A DNA stretch of 64,000 nt from Carnegiea gigantea (lineage: Eukaryota; Streptophyta; Magnoliopsida; Caryophyllales; Cactaceae): positions 1,456,001-1,520,000 of the forward strand of contig JAKOGI010000053.1 in assembly GCA_029747015.1 (NCBI GenBank), written 5' to 3'. A model generated the notes under the pieces. The model was not told the DNA's origin. It made no database searches and saw only the letters and a program-made list of their open reading frames with translations. A program made the translations under genes and the position numbers. This document shows, one piece after another, positions 22,426 through 32,747 of this stretch (positions are counted from its first letter, which is position 1; each line of letters begins with the position of its first letter).

Positions 22426-23700
22426 TTGTCTCTTGGTAATGGCCAAGAAACCATGTGGTATCCCGAGTCAGGTGCTTCAGCTTACATGACTCTCTATGAT
22501 GGTAATTTTCTTTCGAAAATCCCTTCTACTAGTTCTACACGAATAGTTGTAGCGAATGGTGCAAAGCTTCCCATCACTAATGTTGGCAATTGTGTTCTTT
22601 CTACTCTTGAAAAATTATTGAAGTTAAATTCTGTTTTTCAAGTGCCTCTTTTAAAACATAATTTAATTTCTATACGCCGATTATGCAAAGACAATAATTG
22701 CCAAGTTAATTATATTTGATGAATTTTATGTTTCTATGCAGGACAAGGTAACAGGAAAGCTTCTTCTTCGGGTCCGAAGTAATAAAGATCTTTGTCCCAT
22801 TCAACCACGTGCCCTTTTTACAATTCATTAGTTAGCCGACATCTGGCATCGTTGGTTAGGTCATACTAGTTCTAGGGTATGTAGATTTTCTTCACTCAAA
22901 TAAGCCTGTTGCTATGACAACTAGGTTTTCTTCTGATTGTGATTCATGCTGTTTAGGTAAATCTACTAGACTACCGTTTACAGAGGTTGAACATTGTTCT
23001 AATAGACCATTATTTTTAATACATAGTGATTCCCCTATTTCTTCCACCAATGGTCATAAATATTATATTTTGTTTGTTGATGATTTTTCTCGATGTTCTT
23101 GGTTATTTCCTATATGTAAAAAGTCTGATGCTCTTCATGTTTTCAATTCAATTTCAAAAACTGGTTGAAAATTTATTTAAGACCAAGATTATCTATTTTC
23201 AAAGTGATGGCGGTAGAGAGTATGACAATGGTCCTTTTGTTAATCATATGGTTACCAATGGGATTTATTTTCGTAAGTCTGCTCCTCATGCTCAACAACA
23301 AAATGGTGGTGATGAATGCAAACGTTGAAGCATTGTTGAAATAGCCCGCACTATGCTTATTGATGCTAATATGCCCGATACTTTCTGGCATGATGTAGTT
23401 TTAACTGTTATGTATGTTATTAATAGGTTGCCAACTCCTATTCTTAATGGTCTATCCCCCATCTTCAAATTGTTTTCAAAACCTCTTGATTACAGTTTTT
23501 TGAGAATTTTTAGGTCACTATGTTTTCCCAATTTAACTCCTTATACTAAGCACAAACTTCAACCTTGATCTGTATGGTGTGTCTTTATTGGATATGGCTC
23601 ACATTATAAGGCTTATAAGTGTCTTGATCCTATCACTGGTCGTATCTATATAAACCATCATGTTATATTTCATGAACATAAATTTCCCTACCTAAAAATC
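22426..23700 (+). pseudogene. E4 protease and integrase (broken)
   Basis: The protease active site reads YPESGASAYMT (about 22450-22485), with Asp changed to Glu. The integrase finger (WHRWLGHTSS, then CDSCCLGKSTRLPF) is at 22840-22990. The core shows IHSDSPIS and FVDDFSRCSW (23015-23105) and QSDGGREYDN (23200-23230). The usual VERKHR catalytic Glu block is altered to GGDECKR and followed by a stop near 23328. The C-terminal WCVFIGYG block is near 23575. Confidence 0.8.
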
Positions 23701-23937
23701 GTTAGTAAGCGTAACTCTCCACCGTCTACCTCCACCTATTTCCCTTATTTTCCTTCCATGGTGGGTAGCTCTCCTAATCCAGCCTCATCAGTTGGTCTGC
23801 CCAGCCTATGTCAGTCCGTGCCTGGCACAATCCGTTCATCCACTCCACCCAACGTCCTTTGCCTCGTGAAGTCCAACCCACCAAGTGTTGCACCCAGTCC
23901 TGCCCATGCGTCAGCCTTAGCGTGTTCCTCTTAGCCT

Positions 23938-25285
23938 ATGCCTCCTTCATCCCTTCCTGCTCATTCAGCACACACCTCACCTACTAGGATTGACCCATCT
24001 TTTAGGCCTATTGGGTTGTCCAGCCTAGACCAATCGCAGCAGCCTTCATCGTTTGTGTCAGCCCAGCCTGTGTCATCCACTACCTTAATCTCCACTGCTC
24101 CTAATTGGCTTCCCTTGCAAAATCAGCATCCTGTGTAAACTTGTGCCAAATCTAGAATTTTTTAAACCTAAACGCATTTTATCTTTGAGTATTGAGCATG
24201 TGGATCCTAATCTTACCTGTTTTTCGCAGGTTGTTAAACACTATACATGGCGTCATGCTATGGCAGAGGAGTTTAATGCATTTGTGGAAAATGATACTTG
24301 GGAGCTTATACCACAAACTCCTTCTGTGAATGTAGTCGGTTACAAGTGGATTTTTAAAATAAAATTTGCATCAGACAGATCAGTTGAATGCTGTAAAGCA
24401 CACCTCGTGGCTCTTGGCAATCACCAACAAGCATGTATTGACTACTATGAAACCTTTAGGCCCGTTGTTAAAACTTCCACTGTTCGTTTAATTCTCTCTG
24501 TGCCTATTTCTTGTAATTGGACTATTTGTCAACTTGATGTTAAAAATGCTTTCTTACATGGCTACCTAGATGAGGAAGTTTATATGCAACAACCTCCTGG
24601 ATTTGTTCATCCTTATTTTGCACATCATGTTTGTCAATTTAAGAAGTCCTTGTATGGTTTGAAACATGCACCCCATGCTTGGTTTCACCGTTTTAGTTCC
24701 TTCTTTCTGTCAAAAGGTTTCATATGCAGCAAGGTTGATTCCTTCATGTTTGTTTATTGTAATTCACCATACTTATACTTCTCCTTTATGTGGATAATAT
24801 GCTCCTCACTGGTAATTGTCCTACTCTCATTCATTCTTTTATTGCCACATTGTCCACTCAGTTTGCTATGAAAGATCTTGATGACCTTCACTACTCCCTA
24901 GGGTTTTAGGTGGTGTGCATCTCTTCCGGTCTTTTTCTATTTCAACATAAATATGTTTCTGACTTGCTTAAGAAATTCCATCTCCATACTCTTAAATCTG
25001 TGCGCACCCCATGTGTTTTACGAACCACACTCTCCCTTTCTGATGGTGAGTTACTTACTGATCCTACTGAGTTTTGCTGCATGGTTGCGGCACTGTAGTA
25101 TCTCACCATGACTAGACCTGATATTGCTCATGCAGTACATGTAATTTCCCAATTTGTGCATGCTCCACGCACCTCTAACCTTTATGTTGATAAGCGTATT
25201 TTCAGGTATCTACATGGCACTGCTGATCATCGCTTGCTTTTCAAAGACAACTCTCGTTTGGACCTTATGGTTGATAGGAAGAATT
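23938..25285 (+). pseudogene. E4 reverse transcriptase (3'-truncated)
   Basis: After a Ser/Pro-rich linker, RT runs with WRHAMAEEFNAFVENDTWELIP (about 24248), GYKWIFKIKF and CQLDVKNAFLHGYLDEEVYM (24525-24590), then LYGLKHAPHAW. A frameshift follows near 24770. The polymerase motif there reads YVDN, with the second Asp changed to Asn. The connection domain (MTRPDIAHAVHVISQF) reaches 25160, and sequence identity ends at about 25285 before RNase H. The longest open frame is 242 codons (24143-24871). Confidence 0.83.
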
Positions 25286-26310
25286 CGAGTTTTAAATTTA
25301 TAACCCTAAGTGCAAGGTTTATCGTTGAGTACTCGGGGTGTCGTCCACTGGAAGTTGGGTTTCAAGTACCGGGATTCGTTTAAGTGGTTCAAACTAGGCT
25401 AATCGAAAGGGAAGGAGGGTAAACTAAACTACATTAACAAACATAGAAAAAGCGACTTGGAGTTGTGATTTGACCAATGAACGAACCAACTAATTGGGAT
25501 GAGTCCTAACCTACCCAAACTACATTATGAACGAGAGATGGTCGGTTGCACCATCGAAGACCATCCAAGCCCTCTCTCAAGGGTCATGAGCTAGTTTAAT
25601 TAGTCTAACCACCTATTTTCATAGGGTTAGCCCAATTAGACCATAAAATTAGCAACTCTAGACCTAGCTCAAATCGAATATCATTTTTATGTCCCGAACT
25701 TGGCTATTCCCTCTCCCACACTAGCTAATTGACCTCACCTCTTAGCATAAGTTAATCACTCAAAAATATGGATGAAAGCTCTTTCAAGCATTTCATCAAA
25801 CATTGGGGGGTGCGAGATAAAACTCTAAGTTCTAGGCATAGATTGGGTATGGTTAGGCCTAATATAAGACTAATTAGCTATCAAAAGGCTAATCACAATT
25901 CAAGCCAATAAAATCTACCAACTAATCAACAGCAAAATACAAAAACCCAAATTCAAACCTAAGCTGACAAAGAACATAACAAGCATGAAGATGCAGGAAA
26001 GAGAATAAAACTAATCAAATCTAACGGCCTAATAAATCATGGATTAACAATGAAAAGTAAGCATTAAAACTAAATACAATCTAAACTAACAAAATCATAA
26101 CACGAACAAACAAGAACGAAACTGAAATACAAAGGTAGAGAGAGAGGAGAAAACTTATAGATTGATAGGAAGAACTTGAAATCCCAGTGCTTGAATCCAA
26201 AATTAATCCAATACAACCCTGATCTAATCCTCTCAATGGAGTTTTTATTCCCTAAAACCTAAATTAAATTACACTAAAAAAATCGCATGCTAGAACCCCT
26301 AACAACCCCC
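25286..26310. repeat. Unclassified repeat-like segment replacing E4 3' end
   Basis: It begins with ataaccctaagtgcaagg and ggggtgtcgtccactgg, a style of sequence I associate with boundaries of large plant Ty3/gypsy-type repeats, but I cannot assign it. It is A-rich with many small aacaaa-type words and has no open frame of note. It ends near 26310, where the tRNA-Thr spacer repeat (cagaggtaaaagctttttgagc) starts. The origin of the junction at 25285 is unknown. Confidence 0.35.
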
Positions 26311-26503
26311 AGTGAAAGTGTCAGAGGTAAAAGCTTTTTGAGCAAAAGTGGGAAAGAGGCATAGGAGACCTGAGCAGATCAGAATTCATTGACAACCTAT
26401 ACTACAAGAAGGTATCAGAGATCAGAATCTCTAGACTTTATGTTTTTTATATATGGTGAGGAAGAAAGGGAAACAAAAATGATAATAATAGTTTAGAAGT
26501 AGC

Positions 26504-26578
26504 TGCTCATGTTGAGAGTCGAATTCCAAGACCTCCCGCTTATTAAACGGGTGCTCTAACCAACTGAGCTATAAGAGC
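26504..26578 (-). tRNA. tRNA-Thr-like gene or pseudogene with AAT anticodon
   Basis: The minus strand folds as a tRNA with D-arm tagctcagttggttagagc and anticodon stem CCCGT/GCGGG around the loop TTAATAA. The anticodon AAT is at 26544-26542. Its body matches plant tRNA-Thr(AGT), whose loop is TTAGTAA; the middle base is changed, which would read Ile codons. The acceptor has two mismatches and the T-stem has extra bases, so a pseudogene is likely. No intron. Confidence 0.6.
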
Positions 26579-27150
26579 ATGTCTGGCTCTGCTTGGATTT
26601 GCAGTATTAGATCTTTACTTTGTTTTCCTCCCCATTGATTTATGTTCAAAGGTTCATCTTCTTAATTTTACCTGAAGTCTGAACTCCAGGCTTGAGCATA
26701 TACACGGATGGTCGTCACATTGATTTCGGCTTTAAAAAAAAAAAAAGACACTTTCCAAAAAATAAGTTGGTCTTTATAACGTCTAATTAAGGACATACTC
26801 ATCTTGCGACGCTTGTAGTCAAAATCTGAACAAAACAGGGAAAGAAATTTTTTTGTGCTACAGTGATTTGCTTTCTTGGTTGAATTATCTAAGGGGTATT
26901 TTGGTACGTCTGGCCCTGTTTACTAGGCATGCAAATTGATCATTAGGCCACTATCATTGGTTTCTTTTCCTCGCTTTGGTTTCCATTCTTGTTCGATTAA
27001 TAACTACCTCATGCTTCCTGTTTATTTGTCTGCAATGCATAAAATTTTTCCATTTTAGATGCCTCATTTCTAAAATGTTTGTACTTGAATGTACTGTGAA
27101 CTGAATGGCCAATTATTCTGACCATGGCAGCAGAACTAATACTCTATTGT
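26579..27150. other. tRNA-cluster spacer
   Basis: Aligns with 34870-35280 (shared words such as acctgaagtctgaactccaggct). It contains an A-run at about 26736-26748. No coding gene or transposon end seen. Confidence 0.45.
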
Positions 27151-27155
27151 ACAAC

Positions 27156-28247
27156 TGCTGGCTCGATTTGGTTAGTTAAATCACCCTGGAGGAGTGAATA
27201 AGATGATGATCAAAGTCACAAAATAATCAAAATAGAAATGTGGAAAAATAATTGTGGACAAAACACGCTATTTATATAGATTCGGCCACACTTAGTCCTC
27301 TACCCACGGGCGTCCCTCGCCGATAGGACTTTGAACCTTTTTCTTTCATTAGGTCAGTCGATTATACACGATTCACTAATCGTACAACCTACAAGTTGAC
27401 CCTACAACTCTAGGTGTCCCAACGTACGCGATACACCCCAACTATACTTGGGTAGTCGACCCTTCGACTAATCAACCCAACCCAATAAAAAGAAAGATAA
27501 CAACTATAAGATACACTTTGGTCGAGAATAAAATAAATATGCTAACATGAGTTCAAACTCTTGTCAAATTCCTCTTCTTGATTTGCAAGTGTAGCGCCTG
27601 TCTTTTCTTCTTGTGCTATGTTTTTTTCTCCTTGGTCCTCAGCCTTCAAGATACTTCAATATTTATAGCAAACCGTTGAGAGAGCCATTAGAAACTAGCC
27701 GTTAGGCCCATCCAAATTTTCAACTCAGTTCAAGGCCTTGAAACACAGTTCAGTATCCTTGAAAAATTTGTAACTTCAACAAGCAATTCCTTCCAACGAC
27801 TAATTTTATTTGTGGCTGATTGGAGATATTCTAGAAATCCTTTTCAATTGTCTTCCATAATTAAAGCAAGAATCAAGCACCAAATCCACTTTGATCCTAA
27901 AATCTTGTTGAGCAAATATCAACGCAAATCAAATTCCTGTTAGGCAAATACCCCTAATAAAGTGGCATATTTTATCTCATAATATTATAATCAGATTTGA
28001 ATTACAAAAGATAATATCAGAAAGATCACGTATTCAAATTTGAATATTAAACTATCTCAAAGATATTGTGACACATAATATAAAATCAATCATGCCAATA
28101 TCTACTTATAATCATAACACATATAAACAATAGAAACACTAAAGCAAGTCCAAATATAATATAATAAACATACCAATGGATCACTTTTTTTTTGTCTTTC
28201 ATCAAAATATATTAATAAAATATATTGCAAGTCAATGGAAGCTAACA
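27156..28247 (-). mobile_element. Solo LTR, 1.1 kb, copia-like
   Basis: The segment starts TGCTGG and ends CTAACA and is flanked by a perfect 5-bp duplication ACAAC (27151-27155, 28248-28252). It contains no coding sequence and is absent from the other copies of this spacer. On the minus strand it would start TGTTAG. A ctataaata TATA-like motif near 27665 supports minus orientation, but this is weak. It is most simply a solo LTR left by recombination between the two LTRs of one element. Confidence 0.72.
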
Positions 28248-28347
28248 ACAACCACAACCAGTAATTAAGACTATAATAGCCATGCAATGCAAATAGGAAA
28301 AAGAAATGTTGTAATACGATGGACTTTCAGCAGACATTATGCCAGAC

Positions 28348-28454
28348 ATGACCTTAGCTCAGTTGGTGGAGCAGAGGACTGTAGTTGGTCAATTTTGAAT
28401 GACTCACAGTCCGAGATAATCCTTACTATGCTGGTTCAAATCCGGTAGGTTGGA
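28348..28454 (+). tRNA. tRNA-Tyr(GUA) with long intron
   Basis: Acceptor strands ATGACCT and AGGTTGG pair with one mismatch and two wobbles. Box A is tagctcagttgg, the anticodon GTA is at 28381-28383, the anticodon stem GAGGA/TCCTT is intact and box B is ggttcaaatcc with a paired T-stem. The intron is about 35 nt, longer than at 1124. A TTTTT run occurs near 28470. It could be a working or recently lost gene. Confidence 0.65.
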
Positions 28455-28848
28455 GTTCCGTCTCAAATTTTTGTCCTTTCTTGCTCCTTAGGCATGCTTG
28501 TCTGTGGTTCCACGTTTTTCCCTGGAATAGAACATTATGTACCTCTGACTCTTGCAAGGCACGACCACGATAAACAAAAACTTTCAGTGCTTCAGCATTC
28601 TTGTTGTATCTTGTACATGTCTGGAGACAAACAAAATAGAACAGAATCCAGCTTGTGTTTATATCTTGCCACATCTTGATGTATCTTCATTCTGTTTGCT
28701 GACAATGGAGCTCAGTGGATATCCTGAATAATGAGAAGCATTCCAGGCTTAATATCTGACCTGTTTCCTCAACTTGCGGGACTAGAGTGCAAGATATTGT
28801 TCCACTACTACATTTGATGGAACATTTCTGTAACGCAAGCGTGCACCG
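28455..28848. other. tRNA-cluster spacer
   Basis: Related to 35385-35470 and 60142-60240 (shared ttgctccttag-catgcttgt). No gene recognised. Confidence 0.45.
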
Positions 28849-28922
28849 GTGTTGTGGTGTAGTTGTTTATCACGTCAGTCTAAGACACTGAAGGTCTCCA
28901 GTTCGAGTCTGGATGATGCCAA
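28849..28922 (+). tRNA. tRNA-Val-like with AAG anticodon
   Basis: This 74-nt cloverleaf matches plant tRNA-Val(AAC): tggtgtagttg D-arm, anticodon stem TCAGT/ACTGA, variable loop, and a perfect T-stem TCCAG/CTGGA around TTCGAGT. The acceptor pairs with several G-U. The anticodon is AAG (28883-28885), which would read Leu CUU, in place of AAC. The GG of the D-loop is GT. A six-T terminator follows at 28925. Structure and terminator suggest it could be transcribed; the charging identity is unknown. Confidence 0.6.
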
Positions 28923-29354
28923 TTTTTTCCCCCTTTCTTTTGGTTCATGAATTTCGTGCGTGATCATCGTGTCAAAGGGTTGAAGTGTCATGCTGCCTTA
29001 GCATCTGCATGAAAGGTGTCACTGTCTAATTTTTGGGCTCCAACTTTCAGCTAACCTAAACCTCTATTCTCTTCCTGAAGAGCATAGGTGACATCGTCTA
29101 TCTACCTCGTAGTTTCTTTACTTTGTTATACTATATAAGCCTTTTCTCTTGAGTTTCTTTTGTACTTAGCGCAATTCTTTTCTGTCTGAACAGGAAACAG
29201 ATATTTAGAGGTTACATAATTTAAGCCGCAGCTGAAAAGATATATAGAATAAGAGCAAATCACAAGCTATAGCAACTGAAACTAGAACCAGGCTATTGGA
29301 GGTCAATATTTCTAGATGGCACATTTTTTGTATCAGGAGAGGATTGGAAGACAC
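28923..29354. other. tRNA-cluster spacer
   Basis: Partly repeated at 35580-35650 (atgaacttcgtgg-tgatcgt) and at 62200-62420 (tcctcaccaaagaaaagcccagg-type words). Nothing coding recognised. Confidence 0.45.
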
Positions 29355-29410
29355 TGAAAGAACTCAAGACCTCCTGCTTACTACACCTAACCAACTAAGC
29401 CACAAGATCA
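29355..29410 (-). pseudogene. tRNA-Thr relic
   Basis: On the minus strand, ggcttagttggttagg is followed by tagtaagcaggaggtcttgagttc. These are the D-arm and anticodon/T-arm of tRNA-Thr, with about eight bases of the anticodon 5' stem deleted. The AGT anticodon is still readable. Confidence 0.6.
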
Positions 29411-29522
29411 CTTTTGAGTTTTGACTCTACTAAGATTTGCTGTTTATCTTTACTTTCTTTTATTCCCCATTGTTGCTTATCTTGTTGAAAATGAACTCTT
29501 TTCTAGACAGTCAAGAGGCAAG

Positions 29523-29801
29523 TGTTAGAGTATAAACATATTCTTAAGCCTTCAACCATCAGCTTAAGCTTTTGGTTTAGTTAGTTCTTCAACATGGTAT
29601 CAGAGCCTTTTGAACGAGAAGTCGTGGGTTTGAATCTCAGCAGCCCCCATATTAATTTATCACACAAGGTAGGGGAAGTCTTTGCAGCAGCCACGCTTCA
29701 AGCCCAAAGGGCATTTGCGTGAGGGGGTGTGTTAGAGAATAAACCTATCCTTGAGCCTTCAACCATTAGCTTATGCTTTTGGTTGAGTTGGTTCTCGAAC
29801 A
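29523..29801 (+). mobile_element. SMART: complete 279-bp miniature LTR retrotransposon
   Basis: It has two 72-bp LTRs (29523-29594, 29730-29801; TGTTAGAG...AACA). A 135-bp interior starts with the initiator-Met primer site TGGTATCAGAGCC (29595-29607) and ends with the polypurine tract gcgtgagggggtg (29717-29729). The target duplication is GCAAG/GCAGG (one mismatch). It encodes no protein and must be mobilised by another element's enzymes. At 279 bp it is at the small extreme of known LTR retrotransposons (the SMART class). The two LTRs differ at roughly ten of 72 positions. Confidence 0.88.
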
Positions 29802-29928
29802 GCAGGTTTGTTTGAGTGTTTTGTTTTAGTAACAAGGTATGATTTTATTCATCTGAAGTCAGTCATCTTGTTCTATGCTGACTCTTGTCTTGTCTTGCTT
29901 CTGCTTTTCTAGATGGTTAGCTAATACA
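29802..29928. other. Short spacer between SMART and E5
   Basis: No feature recognised. The last five bases before E5 form its target duplication. Confidence 0.4.
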
Positions 29929-29933
29929 CTATC

Positions 29934-30561
29934 TGTTAGGATTAATATCAGAGTAACAGTAATAGCGGAAGCGATAGGATGAGTTAGAGATTCAGAATTC
30001 AAGTGAATAACAGAAAACAGAAATAAGAAGACAAGAGATTTAACGTGGAAAACCCAATACGGGAAAAACCACGGACGGCGACAGCACCAGAACAATTCAC
30101 TATGAGCGAGAAGAATACAACACGATCACAATCACCACAGTGATTTGATCTAAGAGTAGAATTACAATCTCTCTATTGTAATCTCTCACAAAGTACTTCT
30201 ACCTCTCAATGTATGTATGAGTACTGGAGTCATTTAGATCATAGGCTTGACCCTCTTTATATAGGGTCTAAATAGTAGGGTTTCCCCCCTTAGCATGCAA
30301 CCCTAGCCGCCAGGTGGAATCCCTCCTCGAACAGAACCCTAACCGCCTTCCGAAAGAGGCGGCGTAAAAACATGGGGCACGACCGTGCCACGTGGCACGG
30401 TCACCCAGTGCCACATGGCACGGCCGTGCCACATGGCACGGCACCCCCGTGCCGTTTTTCTATCCTCTTCGACTGGACGTTCTTCGTCTTGACACGCCCG
30501 TGTCTTGTGTAGCACGGTCCCACCGTGCCGGTACTCGGATTTTGGGCCACGAAACCCAACA
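29934..30561 (-). repeat. E5 LTR 1
   Basis: 628 bp. It contains a minus-strand TATA box (TTTATATA at 30256-30263 on the plus strand) and a cluster of GTGCCAC palindromes at 30376-30460, including one extra 17-18-bp unit not present in the other two LTRs. The polypurine tract (ccaaggtggagat on the minus strand) follows at 30562. Confidence 0.92.
30382..30401. promoter_or_regulatory. 20-bp palindrome with G-box core in E5 LTR 1
   Basis: ACCGTGCCACGTGGCACGGT is a perfect 20-bp palindrome. Its CACGTG core is the plant G-box, the site bound by bZIP and bHLH factors. Equivalent sites occur in every LTR of E5 and E8 (32481, 34562, 54862, 59650). A regulatory role is inference. Confidence 0.7.
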
Positions 30562-30662
30562 ATCTCCACCTTGGACCAAAATCTCCAATCACTGCTTTCT
30601 GACTCCGTCATCGCAACCCGAAGTGTGACGCCCCTTCCAAGAGGTAATGCCCCGAAGGGCGC

Positions 30663-32006
30663 TCAAATACTGCGAATACCAACTAAGTCCAAGCAATGCT
30701 TGAACTTAGCTCTGGGAGATGACTTATATGAACTTTCCTTCATATAACCTGTCGCAGTAGATGCCTGCAAGACATTGAGGCCTCCTTGCCTCAAACCCTT
30801 CAGCAGAATCCTACTGTCTTTTGAGACCTTCAGAACTCCACCTTCAGCTGAATATTTGCACCCTTTAGATTCAAGGGTGCCCAACGAGATGAGGTTACGC
30901 TTCAAGTCAGGAACGTGATGAACATTCGATAGAGTCCTGACAACACCATCATGAGTCTTGATTTTAACAGTACCAATTCCAATTACATTACATTGGGAAT
31001 TGTTGCCCATGTGAACAACAGTTGAGTCAACTGGATCATATGTTGAAAACTAATCCTTGTGAGGACACAAATGATAGGTACACCTAGAATCAAGAATCCA
31101 ATCAGAATTGCTCCCCCCTTCAGTAGATGTAGGAAACAGAACGTCACCATCAGAATCAGATTCAGCAAACGAAGCTTCTGCAGGCTCCTGAGAATTATCT
31201 TCTTCTTTCTCCTTCTTCTTTTGCAGTTTCCAGCAGTTAGCAACAATATGATCCAATTTACCACAGTAATTGCAAGTCTTACCAGCATGAGGATTTTTAG
31301 ACTTAGAACGGTTCTTACTCCTATTACCGTTCCCCTTTTCAGTTGTTGTACCCCTTACTGCTAATCCCTCAATAGAATCAATATGAATGTCAAGATCAAA
31401 CTTCTTCTTAGACAATAGGTTTGACTTAACATCTTCAAACGATATAGTATTAGAATTACTATATAGCATAATCTCCTTAAAGTGTTTAGAAGAAGGGGGT
31501 AACGACACAATAAGCAAAATAGCCTTATCCTCATCCTCAACTTTCACATTTAGACTCTCTAAGTCAACAAGAATAGAGCTAAACTCATTCAAATGCTTTT
31601 GGACAGGGGTACCTTCAGCCATACAAAAGGTACACAACCTTTCCTTCAAACGGATCTTGTTGGCGAGACTCTTCGTCATGTAGAGTTCCTCCAGCCAAGC
31701 ATAAAGATCCACCGCAGTTGTCTTATCAAGCACCTCTCGCAAGACGTGTGGTGCCAAGTACAACTGTATGGCTGAAACCACTTTCAGCTCCAGTTTCTCC
31801 CATTCGTCCTCCGTCAACGACCCACGTCTCTTCTTCACATCTTCAGCCCACTGTTCTTCTGTTATCTTCTCAGGTTTCACGTGAGGTCCCTTCAGAACCT
31901 TCCACAACCCGTGTTGAATGAGAACTGCTCTCATCTGCACCTTCCAGAGATTAAAACTAATCTCCCCATCGAATTTCTGAATATCTACCTTCATGATAGA
32001 AGACAT
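30663..32006 (-). pseudogene. E5 gag-protease, copy 1 (one stop)
   Basis: The frame starts at 32006 (MSSIMKVDIQKFDGEISF), shortly after the primer site. It encodes a Gag domain (WLEELYMTKSLANKIRLKER), a Lys/Arg-rich stretch, and the knuckle CNYCGKLDHIVANC near 31275-31240. Next comes the protease motif WILDSRCTYH, where the usual Gly after Asp-Ser is Arg. A TAG at about 31050 stands where copy 2 has Trp, ending the first 318 codons. The same frame then continues through KIKTHDGVVRTL and GLRQGGLNVLQ to a fused C-terminus [14 protein letters not shown], which is the RNase H end of E8. Apart from that stop the frame is open, about 447 codons in all. It would make Gag but no enzymes. Confidence 0.88.
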
Positions 32007-32013
32007 CCTATAA

Positions 32014-32030
32014 CCAAAGCTCTGATACCA
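32014..32030 (-). promoter_or_regulatory. E5 primer-binding site, interior 1
   Basis: Minus strand reads TGGTATCAGAGCTTTGG, two bases after the middle LTR. The first 12 bases match plant initiator-Met tRNA. E8 has the same site with one or two differences (GAGTTTTGG). Confidence 0.9.
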
Positions 32031-32032
32031 CT

Positions 32033-32646
32033 TGTTAGAAATAATATCAGAGTAACAGTAATAGCGGAAGCGATAGGATGAGTTAGAGATTCAGAATTCA
32101 AGTGAATAACAGAAAACAGAAATAAGAAGACAAGAGATTTAACGTGGAAAACCTAATACGGGAAAAACCACGGACGGCGACAGCACCAGAACAATTCACT
32201 ATGAGCGGGAAGAATACAACACGATCACAATCACCACAGTGATTTGATCTAAGAGCAGAATTATAACCTCTCTATCGTAATCTCTCACAAAGTACTTCTA
32301 CCTCTCAATGTATGTATGAGTACTGGAGTTATTTAGATCCTAGGCTTGACCCTCTTTATATAGGGTCTAAACGGTAGGGTTTTCCCCCTTAGCATGCAAC
32401 CCTAGCCGCCAGGTGAAATCCCCCCTCGAACAGAACCCTAACCGCCTTCCGAAAGAGGCGGCGTAAAAACACGGGGCACGACCGTGCCACGTGGCACGGT
32501 CACCCAGTGCCACATGGCACGCACGGCACACCCGTACCGTTTTTCTGTCCTCTTCGACTGGACGTTCTTCGTCTTGACACGCCCGTGTCTTGTGTAGCAC
32601 GGTCTCACCGTACCGGTACTTTGATTTTGGGCCACGAAACTCAACA
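32033..32646 (-). repeat. E5 LTR 2 (shared middle LTR)
   Basis: 614 bp. It serves as 5' LTR of interior 1 and 3' LTR of interior 2 and has no target duplication at its edges. The G-box palindrome is at 32481-32500 and the minus-strand TATA at 32355-32362. Confidence 0.92.
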
Positions 32647-32747
32647 ATCTCCACCTTGGACCAAAATCTTCAATCACTGCTTTCTGACTCTGTCATCGCA
32701 CCCCGAAGGGTAACGCCCCTTCCAAGGGGTAATGCCCTGAAGGGCGC

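Larger units (their letters stand above)
15509..25285 (+). mobile_element. E4: 3'-truncated copia element with nested SINE and E3
   Basis: The internal part (20838-25285) has an initiator-Met primer site, gag, protease, integrase and RT in copia order on the plus strand. It stops abruptly within the RT-RNase H connection at about 25285, so RNase H and the 3' LTR are missing. Its short 5' LTR seems to start at TGCAATCGTGTAT (15509) and end at CCGTACA (20837). It is interrupted first by a SINE (15522-15763) and then by E3 (15790-20720). The LTR start is inferred by comparison with the duplicated tRNA relic at 54.7 kb. Confidence 0.7.
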
